Shown: positions 23,361-38,300, counted from the first letter of the stretch. The stretch is 64,000 bases of DNA from Phoronis australis (GCA_002633005.1 NMRA01000056.1:565165-629164); one strand, 5' to 3'. Notes: generated by a model from the letters alone, not told the origin. Numbers and translations: made by a program.

Positions 23361-26300
23361 GTGAGTATAGGTTAACTTGCATTAAAGTAACCGTTAACAA
23401 TTTCCTTACAAACTTAATTGCAAATATTCTTGTATTCTCCCCACTGGTATTTCGGGGTCCCAGTCACCGGCCGTTCCCGATTTCCCGCAAATTTCTAATT
23501 CTAGCAGGTTAATAAATGTTACACAGCTCTAGCAATTGCAGTAGCAAAATGTATTCTATAACTGGCTGCTTCGTTCATGGAGGCTAAATTACTTTCCAGT
23601 CGAGCTTTTTGACGATTGCCAATATCTGCTAAAATGCGTCGCGGTCATCGTCCTCAAGTATTCAGAACCAGGTAACACTGAACAAGGGGCGGATCCAGGA
23701 TTTTGAGCTATGGGGGGAGGTGCAGGGCTGAGTATTAGCCTGGATTTTGCTCACCTGACATTTACACCCCCAAACTACCAAGTGGAATCTGGGAGGATTT
23801 TTTTGGGGGTGCTTGACCTCTTTGCCCCCCTCCCCCCCTAAATCCGCCACTGGACACGAAGTAACTGTAGCTGTTTGAGTATGCTCAGAGTATAGACAGT
23901 TGGTCCACCAATGCTGCCCTGTTTGGCATCCGCTTCTCTGTCTTCTAAGCATCTTGAGACTTGAAGTTTCGTGAAAGATGGCAGGTGTGCTCCTTATTGT
24001 TTAGAATAAGAAAAATGATCATTACTTGTATCCGTGCTGCATGATGTTCTTTTTGTTTCTCGTGATCACAGAACGCAAAGACGCACGTCCATGACATGGG
24101 CAGTAAGTCAGGAGTTCACGGCCAGTATCTATGAAGACATGGGCGTATCAGAGTTAGCTGAAGAAGCTACTGACAACAGTCCTAACACGTACAGCAATGA
24201 CAACATACCTCAGGCTCAAGTGAGTGACACCTGCCTAATGGACATCATGTTCCATCATAATCAATGTGCCACCATGGCTGCCTGGCGTAATCCTTAATTG
24301 ACTATTTACTAACTCTGGGATATTCTTTTTCATGCACAAATTCCAAGTTTTTTGGGATAATCTTCTCCACAATCGCATTGTTTTGACTCATCGCAGCAAG
24401 GATTTCGAATTCCGACTTGAGGGGTTTGATTTACTTGCTTCAAGTTTGAACACCTATCCAACCAGTTCAAACTTTTTAGGTTAGCCGTTTCTTAAAGCAG
24501 TGGTCGTTTTAAGCTATTAATTAGGCCTTAAACAGCTGCAGTTCAATGCCTTTTTTCCAAGACTTGATGCACAAACTCCTCACAGTGTGGACTTTTTCGC
24601 AAGTTTTGTAATTCCCAACAGGTTTGAATTTTCTCTTGTTAGAAACACTCATGGAAATTCCAGGAATACTTGCAAACTGAAAAAATAGCTTCCATACATG
24701 GAAAAGGCAAAATTAACCTTCGTTTTGAAATGCAAGCCGAAACGCAAGTTCATGTATTAAATTTTGCTTAGCAACAACCAACATGTGTGTAAAGGAAATG
24801 AGGCATGGTTATTTTTTCATGTTTTTCAGGGGGTAATGAGGCCGATGTTTGATCCCAAAGTTTGACTTGGTAGCTTTTTATGTAACCTTTACTTAAAACT
24901 AAAATTCTTGGTTGTTTTTGAGAGATACTATTTTTCTAGCCATGAACATGCAACCAAAATCTGGTTTCTTACTAGCCAAATCGGAGTAAAGAAACTGCGA
25001 AATTTTAATTTGATGATTAAGATTATCAACCATTTTTAAGTCGCCAGCGTTACCACCGAACCGCATTAGCAGCTATCACAGTAAATATCAAAGGTCAAAT
25101 AGATGAAGACCACAAATGACGTCTGTCGTATTTGAAACGATACCAGTATGGCCAGATCAAGGTGACGCCAAAATGGAATCCAATGAGGCGTTCAAGCTGT
25201 ATTGTCTGTCAGGATTGTATTTTCGATTAGAGACCAATTTGTACCCCAAACTTTCTGGGAACTCGTAATTTTTCCACAGCAAGACAACGCACAGTTAACG
25301 CAATCTGATGACTTGAGACTGGCGTAATGGCGCAGAATTAATCACGTTCACGTGAAGTCTTGTCAAAGTGACAATTTTTTGCAGTACTGGTAACCATATT
25401 TACTGTGGTACATTACCCTTCTCCTCAAGTTACGTCGGTGGTCTAAATTTTATGCTGGTTTCTAATCCCTTGTCCCATAGAAGAGTAAATTTAATGCTAC
25501 AGTAAATTTACTCCAGTAGTAATTGACCGTTCCCACCAAAGTTAAGCTAAGTAAAGAATGTTATGGTGGTGGAGTACAGGTTCCATGGGAAAACTGTTTT
25601 AGAGAAGTGATGTAAACAGTGCAAAAAAGCCTCCACCTTGTGCCTAAATTCATTTGTATTCATTGAGCAAGCACAGTGACAGGTACAGACTATGTTTGAT
25701 AATGATGCAGTCATGATGTTGGCTCAGATGGCCAATTAAACGGTAATTGATGCTGTCGAAAATCTTTCCAATTAATTTTCATTTCAAGTGTAGTTGCATT
25801 CCTCTTCGAAATCAATAGGTGATCAGTTCATTCTACAAGCCAATGACAAACTAAAGAAGAAAACAGCAGGGAAATTAAACAAAGCAATTCAAGTTGGAAA
25901 ATTGTCGATAACAAGCAACATTGACTTGCCCTTTCGATAAATTTTGCCTTATGTCTGCAGGCACCAAAAGTGCCCACTTTAAAGCGAAGCCACATGGTGC
26001 AAGAAGTCGGCGAGGAAACGCCGGTCAAGTGGGTGCCACCTCACAACGACGGGGACGGCTGTTTTATATGTAAACGACCACGGCGAGAGATTGCCCAAGG
26101 CGATGGTAATGATAAATGTTTTGTGTTCAACGTTTTCTCACCTTACACTCGTGGACTTGCAGTTATTTGGTTGCTGTCTATCCTAGAAAATCTCATTTGG
26201 TCCTACCTACAAGCGTCACATCAAGAAATTGTCGTTTCTCCATTTTTCAAAGGCTGATTACTTTACTGTAAATAATGACAAATTTACTCAAAAAATTGTT

Positions 26301-29300
26301 GACATCTACACAGTACAAATTGTAATAGGCTGAAATTCCTCAATCTCTATTTTGTGGAGAAGTTTGACAAAATGGAATTTCAATTGTCGGCCATATTGTG
26401 TGCAGAGCAAGTGAAGAACTACAGTAATTGAATTTTTATATTTTATATTCAGCTTGGAAAACACGTTTTCAAGTTCAGTGCGGTTTTAGTGCATGCGTTG
26501 TTTGTGTGTGTATCCATTCAATAAAGAAATAAACAATTGCCAGTTGTGTCTGCAACGATATTGTTGTGGTATTTTCTGCATGGTCAAAACTGGCCTAAAT
26601 TTCTATATGATTTATGAGTGATTAGAAGGACTCACTTGACAATGTGTCCATTGTTTGACGAAACATGTTCATTAAAATGTTTTCACTGAGCTGTGTTGTA
26701 CTACAGGTGGACTATTAATCATTTCTCCTGACAAACTGATAGCTGCAGTTGTCAAATTAAGCATTGCACAAGAGCTGCTACGTTACTGTGACTGGCGTGG
26801 ATGCACACGCCGCAAATTTTTCACCAGCTACAGTCTAATAATTCACACAAAAGTTTTAGAGATCTTTGTCAAAATGTTTCTAATTACTTGGAGATTGAGT
26901 GAAATTTCTTAGAGCGTGCGCCTTTATCCTGTTGACCTATATTTTGAACATCTGTATTCGAAGAATACCCTTCCATTGTAACACGATGAATGTCAATTTT
27001 TTTGTTTAATTTTGCAAAAAAACTACTAAGATAAACACTTCTTGTTTTTATTGTTATAGTGTGGTCAGATTAGGCAATAGTCATACCGGTATAACGCGCC
27101 CACATTTTGAGAACCAGTTTGATGCCATTATTCAGGACTGCTTTTCAAAATGGAAGCATCTTAGGTCTGACTATTACCGTTAGATAGGAACTCAAAAGTG
27201 TTATTTTTGGTCTGATCAGCCACTTCATTCTTTAATCTCTTAAATTAAGGGTGGTCATGTTTGACCTTCAGCAGCTAGGTGTAACTTGGAAAGACAATTC
27301 TGACATTAATGTTCCAATGTTTTTTCTCTGCTAACATGAAGATGTTTGTTGATGGAGCTTGAAACACAAGTATACAGCCATTCAATGCAAATTAGTATTG
27401 TCCAATTCATCTCATTGAGAATCACAAAATTCCTCAGGTGGCACTCAGGTGAAACAATCATTATTCCTGTACATGGTTAAATGTCACTAATTGAGGACAC
27501 AATATGGTGAACTGTTGAAATTTTAGTTTTCTCTTATTTTTCATTAGTGGAATGCAGTACCAGAATGATACTTTGCTGTATTCAAGTTCTGTACTACAGC
27601 TACCAACGGACAGTATTTTGAAAAAATTGCGGGCATTCACAACAATGTGGGAAGACCTTGAAGAAATTTTGGCAATTATTTTTGTCCGAAATTGGTGAGA
27701 TTTTACCATAAACACTTGTGTTCAGGTAGTCCCGTGGGACACTTCCCACCAGGTGGTCACGTGGAAAACTTCTTACAAACGCTTTGACGCTGGTGAACTG
27801 TTGTCTGCTCGCATTCTCTTCAGGTTGTAGAAAGGACCCGTTCTTCATATGTACTGCCAAGTGATCATTGATCTCGTCATTTGTTACTTTAAGTTGTTCT
27901 CTCGGATTGTTTATTTACCCTGAAACTTGTTCTTTCAGACTCGTGGAGCAAGTTCTCAGACGAAATCATCTTGAGTATATTTAGCTGGTTGCCCAAGCCA
28001 GTTTTAGTCAAGTGTGCTCAAGTATGTCGACGGTGGAAAAGGCTCTCGTGAGTACAACTGAGGCACTGTGGTAGTGATGAAAACCTGCCGTGCCCTGCCT
28101 CAGTGGAAAGGTTGCGCTAAGCAATAGTGATTCCAACACCAGAACAGTTTAGAATATCAAACAGAATATTTGCAACAGTGTCGTGATTTCTTAAAGTCAA
28201 ATTTGTAGATTTTGGTGTGTATATTTCCTGTCTGGTACAAAGTGAAACAGGTGATCATTATTGTTTTCGAATGTTAAAATACTAATGGAAGAATTCTTGG
28301 TGTTATCTGAAAGAGGGATTATAATTGGTGTGAATTATAGACAAGAAGCTTTGGTTTTAGGTTTAGCAATCAAAAAGGAATCTAATGTAATTTTATATTG
28401 GATTTTATATTATATTTGTGTCTGAGTATAAAAATATACTATGTTTTCATCATTTTGACTAAAAACAGAATATTTCATCCAGAGATACAATTTAATAAAA
28501 AAAATCAATTCATGAGCAACTGGCTAAAAACCACCTTTTGCATACAACACCCAAGTTATTGCTTATGTATGGGGATGGTGTGCATGTGCGTGTGTTGTTG
28601 TCGTCGCAAGCCACTTTAAAGCACTTTGTGCACATCAGCTAAGACCGGATTTACGACTTTTTTGTTGTGGCGTGACAGTTTCTAGTGTGTGAAAAGTACC
28701 TTTACCTAAGTCAAACATTTTACATCAAACCGTAATTTTTGGATCATTAGACGTTTTTGGAAATAAGAGATTTCTGTCCAACCAAAGTTACAAGTGAATT
28801 TAAAAAGGCCTTACTTAAGCTCAATTTTTGCCATTAATGATTGGCGGACGAAGTCTCCATCGCATACATTTGAATGATTGGCAGATGAAGTCTCTATCGC
28901 ATACATTTGCAGGTTTGATGAATTTTTATGGAAACGTCTGGATGTAAGCAACACTTCACTGAAAGCTGGAGTGTTGGGAAGGATCCTGCTTCGTGGGGTA
29001 CACGTGCTGCGTACTGCTAAGTCAGAAATACACGCGCCCATCCACACAGACTTTCAAACGTCTAGTTGGAGTGAAAGGTTGGTGTCTAGCAAATATGGCT
29101 TTGCCAAGTAGTTACTTGAGTCACTTTAAGGGAAAAGCAACCAGTTTTATGCTACCTTTAAAAATGCATATCTAGAGATTTTGTTAAGTGCCAGCCATCG
29201 GACTGGGTCCAATTTATTTTTAGAATGTCGGATGGATTTTACTTAGTCCAGACATTTGCCCGATTCATTTCAAGAACAGTGCAGACAGGATCGGCTCCCT

Positions 29301-32300
29301 TTGTCCCTCATGTTTGTCGCGAACATGACGATTCGAGGCAAAGAACCAACTGATTTTTACACTTCAAGACAATTGTTCAGGATGTAGAGAAAATAGCAAA
29401 ATCTGCATATCCCTGGATACCTTGTAGAAACATTGTTCTGTGTTAATTACAGCGAGTATGTACTATCCATGAAACAATAGATAGTGATGTCATCAGCTCA
29501 ACAAAGGATCAGCATCGTGTGCCTGCATTCATGTCCTATACTCTATTGTCCTATACTCTCTGCACGTCATTTGTGTTTGCTCAATGAGAGTGAATGCAGG
29601 CACAAGACGTTGGCCCTTTGTTGGGCCGATGACATCACTTCCTATTGATCCATGAATGGTACATACTCGCTAAAGAAACAGTTTGTAATTAAAACAGAAC
29701 AATGTCTATACAAGGTAACCAGGGATATGTACTTTGATGGTAACACAGAAAATGGTTGTACCTCCCTATTGTTTTCAAGTTGACAACACTAATGTGACAT
29801 TCTATGTTGTATCAAAAATGGTTGCATGTTGTTTGATAAAATATGTGTTTGTTGGGCTTGAGTTTTTGGTGAAGGTTTCATGATTTAAATTACAAGTGAA
29901 TTACATGATTATCTAATAAGGGCACGTATTTGATGTTTGTATCCATGGCAACACATTGTGCGACATGAATGATGTCAAGAATGAGTCTATGTTGTTAGTT
30001 CAGTGTTTACTAATTATAATCATTAATCATGGATGTAATTTGAAGGCCCTCAAGCTGCATTTTTGTGTCATATGACAATTGTGCTAAAGAAGACATGTAT
30101 TGAGTTTATGGGTGTGTGGCCTTGGACGCAATTTTGATGATATAAAAAAGAGACTGATTACCAGTTTTGATTTCTTGGTTACTTTCCTGTAGTTTCTTTT
30201 TATAAATTTAACCTGGTTGGCATAATTTTCCAATACAATTTGTGCGTTCTGTTCTGTACTGAGTTATGTACTTATCCAAGAAATTTAAATGGACCTCAAA
30301 TGTTTTGGAAAGTGGGTCTATTTTGGAAAGTGGGTCTGTTTTGGAAAGTGGGTCAATGTTCGGAAGTGTAGGGCAAACACTAAGCGTTTGTCCCCCAGTG
30401 AAAAATATTGCATACAAACTTTTCCATCTCTTGTTCATGTAGGTTTTACAAAGTGCAATACCTAGATCTGTCTATGGCTACCGTCTCCGTAGCGACCCTG
30501 GAGGCGCTATTCAAGAAGTGCCGTCACCTGCGTAAGATCAGTCTGGAGCAGTGTGAGCTCAGTAGTGCCATGTTAGAACACATCAGTGAAAACACTGAGC
30601 TAGAAGTGGTCAACCTGTCCATGTGTAAAGGTATCACCATCGAAGGCATGTTAGCCTTGGTCAAGTGTAGCAAGTAAGCCCATTTTGATTATTACTGCAT
30701 TGTTTGTTGATAACTGAAGAGATGTACCGAGAGTGAGATTTTGCGTTTATATCTTGCGTTCACGACAAGTGCTGCTATTATGTTAGTACATCTATGTGAC
30801 TGCGTATTTCAATAACAAANNNNNNNNNNNNNNNNNNNNNNNNNNNNNNNNNNNNNNNNNNNNNNNNNNNNNNNNNNNNNNNNNNNNNNNNNNNNNNNNN
30901 NNNNNNNNNNNNNNNNNNNNNNNNNNNNNNNNNNNNNNNNNNNNNNNNNNNNNNNNNNNNNNNNNNNNNNNNNNNNNNNNNNNNNNNNNNNNNNNNNNNN
31001 NNNNNNNNNNNNNNNNNNNNNNNNNNNNNNNNNNNNNNNNNNNNNNNNNNNNNNNNNNNNNNNNNNNNNNNNNNNNNNNNNNNNNNNNNNNNNNNNNNNN
31101 NNNNNNNNNNNNNNNNNNNNNNNNNNNNNNNNNNNNNNNNNNNNNNNNNNNNNNNNNNNNNNNNNNNNNNNNNNNNNNNNNNNNNNNNNNNNNNNNNNNN
31201 NNNNNNNNNNNNNNNNNNNNNNNNNNNNNNNNNNNNNNNNNNNNNNNNNNNNNNNNNNNNNNNNNNNNNNNNNNNNNNNNNNNNNNNNNNNNNNNNNNNN
31301 NNNNNNNNNNNNNNNNNNNNNNNNNNNNNNNNNNNNNNNNNNNNNNNNNNNNNNNNNNNNNNNNNNNNNNNNNNNNNNNNNNNNNNNNNNNNNNNNNNNN
31401 NNNNNNNNNNNNNNNNNNNNNNNNNNNNNNNNNNNNNNNNNNNNNNNNNNNNNNNNNNNNNNNNNNNNNNNNNNNNNNNNNNNNNNNNNNNNNNNNNNNN
31501 NNNNNNNNNNNNNNNNNNNNNNNNNNNNNNNNNNNNNNNNNNNNNNNNNNNNNNNNNNNNNNNNNNNNNNNNNNNNNNNNNNNNNNNNNNNNNNNNNNNN
31601 NNNNNNNNNNNNNNNNNNNNNNNNNNNNNNNNNNNNNNNNNNNNNNNNNNNNNNNNNNNNNNNNNNNNNNNNNNNNNNNNNNNNNNNNNNNNNNNNNNNN
31701 NNNNNNNNNNNNNNNNNNNNNNNNNNNNNNNNNNNNNNNNNNNNNNNNNNNNNNNNNNNNNNNNNNNNNNNNNNNNNNNNNNNNNNNNNNNNNNNNNATT
31801 GACCGTTCCCACCTAAGTTAAGCTAAGTAACGAATGTTATGCTGGTGGAGTACAGGTTCCATGGGAAAACTGTTTTAGAGAAGTGATGTAAACAGTGCAA
31901 AAAAAGCCTCCACCTTGTGCCTAAATTCATTTGTATTCATTGAGCAAGCACAGTGACAGGTACAGACTATGTTTGATAATGATGCAGTCATGATGTTGGC
32001 TCGGACGGCCAATTATACTGTAAATGATGCTGTCTAATATCTTTCCAATTAATTTTCATTTCAAGTATAGTTGCATTCCTCTTCGAAATGAATAGGTGGT
32101 CAGTTCATTCTACAAGCCAATGACAAGCTAAAGAAGAAAACAGCAGGGAAATTAAACAAAGCAATTCAAGTTGGAAAATTGTCGATAACAAGCAACATTG
32201 ACTTGCCCTTTCGATAAATTTTGCCTTATGTCTGCAGGCACCAAAAGTGCCCACTTTAAAGCGAAGCCACATGGTGCAAGAAGTCGGCGAGGAAACGCCG

Positions 32301-35300
32301 GTCAAGTGGGTGCCACCTCACAACGACGGGGACGGCTGTTTTATATGTAAACGACCACGGCGAGAGATTGCTCAAGGCGATGGTAATGATATATGTTTTG
32401 TGTTCAACGTTTTCTCACCTTACACTCGTGGACTTGCAGTTATTTGGTTGCCGTCTGTCCTAGAAAATCTCATTTGGTCCTACAAGCGTCACATGATCAA
32501 GAAATTGTCGTTTCTCCATTTTTCAAAGGCTGATTACTTTATTGTAAATAATGAAAATTTTACTCATAAAATTGTTGACATCTACACAGTACAAATTGCA
32601 ATAGGCTGAAATTCCTCAATCTCTATTTTGTGGAGAAATTTGACAAAATGGAATTTCAATTGTGGGCATATTGTGTGCAGAGTAAGTGAAGAACTACAAT
32701 AATTAAATTATTTTATATTCAGCTTGGAAAACACGTTTTCAAGTTCAGTGCGGTTTTAGTGCATGCGTTGTTTGTGTGTGTGTGTCCATTCAATAAAGAA
32801 ATAAACAATTGCCAGTTGTGTCTGCAACGATATTGTTGTGGTATTTTCTGCATGGTCAAAACTGGCCTAAATTTCTAGATGATTTATGAGTGATCAGAAG
32901 GACTCACTTGACAATGTGTCCATTGTTTGACGAAACATGTTCATTGAAATGTTTTCACAGAGCTTTTGTCAAGTGTACTCCAACTGGGCTATTAATCATT
33001 GTTCCTTACAAACTGATAGCTGCAGTTGTCAAATTAAGCATTGCACAAGAACTGCTACGTTACTGTGACTGGCGTGGATGCACACGCCACAAAATTTTCA
33101 CCAGCTACAGTTTAATAATTCACACAAAAGTTTTAGAGATCTTTGTCAAAATGTTTCTAATTACTTGGAGATTGAGTGAAATTTCTTAGAGTGTGCGCCT
33201 TTATCCTGTTGACCTACATTTTGAACATCTGTATTCGAAGAATACCCTTCCATTGTAACACGATGAATGTCAATTTTTTTGTTTAATTTTGCAAAAAAAA
33301 ACTACTAACTTAAAGATAAACACTTCTTGTTTTTATTGTTATAGTGTGGTCAGATTAGGCAATGGTCATACCGGTATAACGTGCCCACATTTTGAGAACC
33401 AGTTTGATGCCATTATTCAGGACTGGTTTTCAAAATGGAAGCATCTTAGTTCTGACTATTACCGTTAGATAGGAACTCAAAAGTGTTATTTTTGGTCTGA
33501 TCAACCACTTCGTTCTATCTCTTAAATTAAGGGTGGTCATGTTTGACCTTCAGAAGCTAGGTGTAACTTGGAAAGACAATTCTGACATAAATGATCCAAT
33601 ATTCTTTCTCTGCTAACATGCAGATGTTTGTTGATGGAGCTTGAAACACAAGTATACAGCCATTCAATGCAAATTAGTATTGTCCAATTCATTGCATTGA
33701 GAATCCCAAAGTTACTCAGGTGGCACTGGTGAAACAATCATTATTCCTGTACATGGTTAAATCTCACTAATTGAGGACACAATATGGCAAACTATTGAAA
33801 TTTTAGTTTTCTCTTATTTTTCATAAATGGAATGCAGAACCAGAATGATGCTTTGTCGTATTCAAGTTCTGTACTACAGCTACCAACGGACAGTATTTTG
33901 AAAAAATTGCGGGCATTCACAACAATGTGGGAAGACCTTGAAGAAATTTTGGCAATTATTTTTGTCCGAAATTGGTGAGATTTTGCCATAAACACTTGTG
34001 TTCAGGTAGTCATGTGGGACACTTCCCACCAGGTGGACACGTGGAAAACTTCTTACAAACACTTTGACGCTGGTGAACTGTTGTCTGCTCGCATTCTCTT
34101 CAGGTTGTAGAAAGGACACGTCCTTCATATGTACTGCCAAGTGATCATTGACCTCGTCATTTGTTACTTTAAGTTGTTCTCTCGGATTGTTTATTTACCC
34201 TGAAACTTGTTCTTTCAGACTCGTGGAGCAAGTTCTCAGACGAAATCATCTTGAGTATATTTAGCTGGTTGCCCAAGCCAGTTTTAGTCAAGTGTGCTCA
34301 AGTGTGTCGACGGTGGAAAAGGCTCTCGTGAGTACAACTGAGGCACTGTGGTAGTGATGAAAACCTGCCGTGCCCTGCCTCAGTGGAAAGCTTGCGCTAA
34401 GCAATAGTGATTCCAACACCAGAACAGTTTAGAATATCAAACAGAATATTTGCAACAGTGTCGTGATTTCTTAAAATCAAATTTGTAGATTTTGGTGTGT
34501 ATATTTCCTGTCTGGTACAAAGTGAAACAGGTGATCATTATTGTTTTCGAATGTTAAAATACTAATGGAAGAATTATGGGTATTGTCTGAAAGAGGGATT
34601 ATAATTGGTGTGAATTATAGACAAGAAGCTTTGGTTTTAGGTTTAGCAATCAAAAGGGAATATAATGTAGTTTTATATTGGATTATGTATTATATTTGTG
34701 TCTGAGTATAAAAATATACTATGTTTTCATCATTTTGACTAAAAACAGAATATTTCATCCAGAGATACAATTTAATAAAAAAAATCAATTCATGAGCAAC
34801 TGGCTAAAAACCACCTTTTGCATACAACACCCAAGTTATTGCTTATGTATGGGGATGGTGTGCATGTGCGTGTGTTGTTGTCGTCGCAAGCCACTTTAAA
34901 GCACTTTGTGCACATCAGCTAAGACCGGATTTACGACTTTTTTGTTGTGGCGTGACAGTTTCTAGTGTGTGAAAAGTACCTTTACCTAAGTCAAACATTT
35001 TACATCAAACCGTAATTTTTGGATCATTAGACGTTTTTGGAAATAAGAGATTTCTGTCCAACCAAAGTTACAAGTGAATTTAAAAAGGCCTTACTTAAGC
35101 TCAATTTTTGCCATTAATGATTGGCGGACGAAGTCTCCATCGCATACATTTGAATGATTGGCAGATGAAGTCTCTATCGCATACATTTGCAGGTTTGATG
35201 AATTTTTATGGAAACGTCTGGATGTAAGCAACACTTCACTGAAAGCTGGAGTGTTGGGAAGGATCCTGCTTCGTGGGGTACACGTGCTGCGTACTGCTAA

Positions 35301-38300
35301 GTCAGAAATACACGCGCCCATCCACACAGACTTTCAAACGTCTAGTTGGAGTGAAAGGTTGGTGTCTAGCAAATATGGCTTTGCCAAGTAGTTACTTGAG
35401 TCACTTTAAGGGAAAAGCAACCAGTTTTATGCTACCTTTAAAAATGCATATCTAGAGATTTTGTTAAGTGCCAGCCATCGGACTGGGTCCAATTTATTTT
35501 TAGAATGTCGGATGGATTTTACTTAGTCCAGACATTTGCCCGATTCATTTCAAGAACAGTGCAGACAGGATCGGCTCCCTTTGTCCCTCATGTTTGTCGC
35601 GAACATGACGATTCGAGGCAAAGAACCAACTGATTTTTACACTTCAAGACAATTGTTCAGGATGTAGAGAAAATAGCAAAATCTGCATATCCCTGGATAC
35701 CTTGTAGAAACATTGTTCTGTGTTAATTACAGCGAGTATGTACTATCCATGAAACAATAGATAGTGATGTCATCAGCTCAACAAAGGGTCAGCATCTTGT
35801 GCCTGCATTCATGTCCTATACTCTATTGTCCTATACTCTCTGCACGTCATTTGTGTTTGCTCAATGAGAGTGAATGCAGGCACAAGACGTTGGCCCTTTG
35901 TTGGGCCGATGACATCACTTCCTATTGATCCATGAATGGTACATACTCGCTAAAGAAACAGTTTGTAATTAAAACAGAACAATGTCTATACAAGGTAACC
36001 AGGGATATGTACTTTGATGGTAACACAGAAAATGGTTGTACCTCCCTATTGTTTTCAAGTTGACAACACTAATGTGACATTCTATGTTGTATCAAAAATG
36101 GTTGCATGTTGTTTGATAAAATATGTGTTTGTTGGGCTTGAGTTTTTGGTGAAGGTTTCATGATTTAAATTACAAGTGAATTACATGATTATCTAATAAG
36201 GGCACGTATTTGATGTTTGTATCCATGGCAACACATTGTGCGACATGAATGATGTCAAGAATGAGTCTATGTTGTTAGTTCAATGTTTACTAATTATAAT
36301 CATTAATCATGGATGTAATTTGAAGGCCCTCAAGCTGCATTTTTGTGTCATATGACAATTGTGCCAAAGAAGACATGTATGAGTTTATGGGTGTGTGGCC
36401 TTGCACGCAATTTTGATGAGATAAAAAAGAGACTGATTACCAGTTTTGATTTCTTGGTTACTTTCCTGTAGTTTCTTTTTATAAATTTAACCTGGTTGGC
36501 ATAATTTTCCAATACAATTTGTGCGTTCTGTTCTGTACTGAGTTATGTACTTACCCAAGAAATTTAAATGGACCTCAGATGTTTTGGAAAGTGGTCTGTT
36601 TTGGAAAGTGGGTCTGTTTTGGAAAGTGGGTCAATGTTCGGAAGTAAGGGCAAACACTAAGCGTTTGTCCCCCAGTGAAAAATATTGCATACAAACTTTT
36701 CCATCTTATGTAGGTTTTACAAAGTGCAATACCTAGATCTGTCTATGGCTACCGTCTCCGTAGCGACCCTGGAGGCGCTATTCAAGAAGTGCCGTCACCT
36801 GCGTAAGATCAGCCTGGAGCAGTGTGAGCTCAGTAGTGCCATGTTAGAACACATCAGTGAAAACACTGAGCTAGAAGTGGTCAACCTGTCCATGTGTAAA
36901 GGTATCACCATCGAAGGCATGTTAGCCTTGGTCAAGTGTAGCAAGTAAGCCCATTTTGATTATTACTGCATTGTTTGTTGATAACTGAAGAGATGTACCG
37001 AGAGTGAGATTTTGCGTTTATATCTTGCGTTCACGACAAGTGCTGCTATTATGTTAGTACATCTATGTGACTGCGTATTTCAATAACAAAATTGGTTTCA
37101 TTTTGTTTTTTGCATTTGTGAAAAGAAATAATCACGTTTTGAAACAGGGAAGTTGTTTCATCTAATTTTGTCATGATTGTATGAATATTCAGGGTGGATC
37201 ATACTGTATTTTGTTGTGTCCACTTGTTCAGGCTAGTTGAACTACACGACTCACAGAGCTGTACACTCAGATCACTGACTCACAGACACGTCCCCTCATT
37301 CACAAAACATGGCTTACACACCCAATATCCACAGTTCCTGGGTCACAAACAGAGCTCCGGCTCATGTAAACACGACTCCCAGACTCTTCACTGCGGCTTA
37401 ACACATTATTGTGAGTCAGTGAACCGCGTTTTGGGTGCATGGCTGTGTTTTTAGAATAAACGTTTTCAGTTTACAGGTCTGCGAGCCATGCTCATAATTG
37501 TGCCATGTTGTTTGGGTAGCCTGTTTTAACTTTTTCACTGACAAGCTTTTTGGAACTGCATTTCCCACTGCCAATTAAGTTTTGAGGAAACTTAAAAAGA
37601 GAGTGTAACTACTAAAAATGTTTACGAAATTGTTATATGCATGCACACTGCCTCGTGATATTTTAAAATTACAAAATCTTAATTCAAAATTTGTGAGGAA
37701 TAGAAAAACTGTATGAATAGTGAAGGGTTTTGGTTGAAACACCTTACAGATGTATCTGCATGCTCCTAACTATACTCATGTATAGCTGGAACTAAACAAC
37801 AAATGTTATATGAACATCATCTACGCAGTTGTATTCACTGACAACTTGTGAATTTGAAAACAAAAAAAAAATCTGCAAATATGTGGCCTTTGCACTAATG
37901 GCCTACCTTGGGGCCTCACATAACCCGCATCATGCGGTGTAATTCCGCAACACCACGTCACGATACTTACTGGATACAGTTGAGTGATTTACAGCAGATC
38001 GTTTCGGGCACAAAACTCGTTCTTAAAAACATTTGCTAAATCTTCGACCCACTTCATATTCACGCCGTCGCTATGTGTTGTGTTTCTAACTAATATGACC
38101 AAGCAATCACAGAGATAAGGAATCAGTGTGTAAGTCCCACTTTGAATGTTGATATCTCCCATGAACTTAAGATTATGTTAATCAAGTACCCAGTTCACTG
38201 ACTGGTGCGTTTGGCAGTGATTGAGGAAATTACTGAGAAACACATTTGGCAGTGAAAGAGTTTCAAGTTGCAAACTCGTGTGCTCAACAAACAAACCCAA

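Larger units (their letters stand above)
25522..30819 (+). repeat. Duplicated SKP2 block, copy 1 (exons 3-6)
   Basis: This block is nearly identical to 31798-37090, with an offset of 6271-6280 bases that changes through small indels. Its right end is the first gap. Differences are scattered single bases and small indels, densest in 25.5-28.4 kb; about 28.6-29.5 kb looks identical by eye. Exon differences are silent (GCC/GCT, GTA/GTG, AGT/AGC). It most likely represents the second haplotype. Confidence 0.95.
31798..37090 (+). repeat. Duplicated SKP2 block, copy 2 (exons 3-6)
   Basis: It begins exactly after the gap with ATTGACCGTTCCCACC, matching 25522. It runs past exon 6 to AATAACAAA, where copy 1 meets the gap; copy 2 then continues without interruption to exon 7. 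This copy is the one physically joined to the rest of the gene. Confidence 0.95.

Noticed and set aside
30778-31821. Open frames of about 340 codons on both strands
   Set aside because: They consist almost entirely of undetermined bases in the gap.
25522-37090. True tandem duplication enlarging SKP2
   Set aside because: Silent-only exon differences, edges coinciding with the gap, and a reading-frame break if both copies were spliced.
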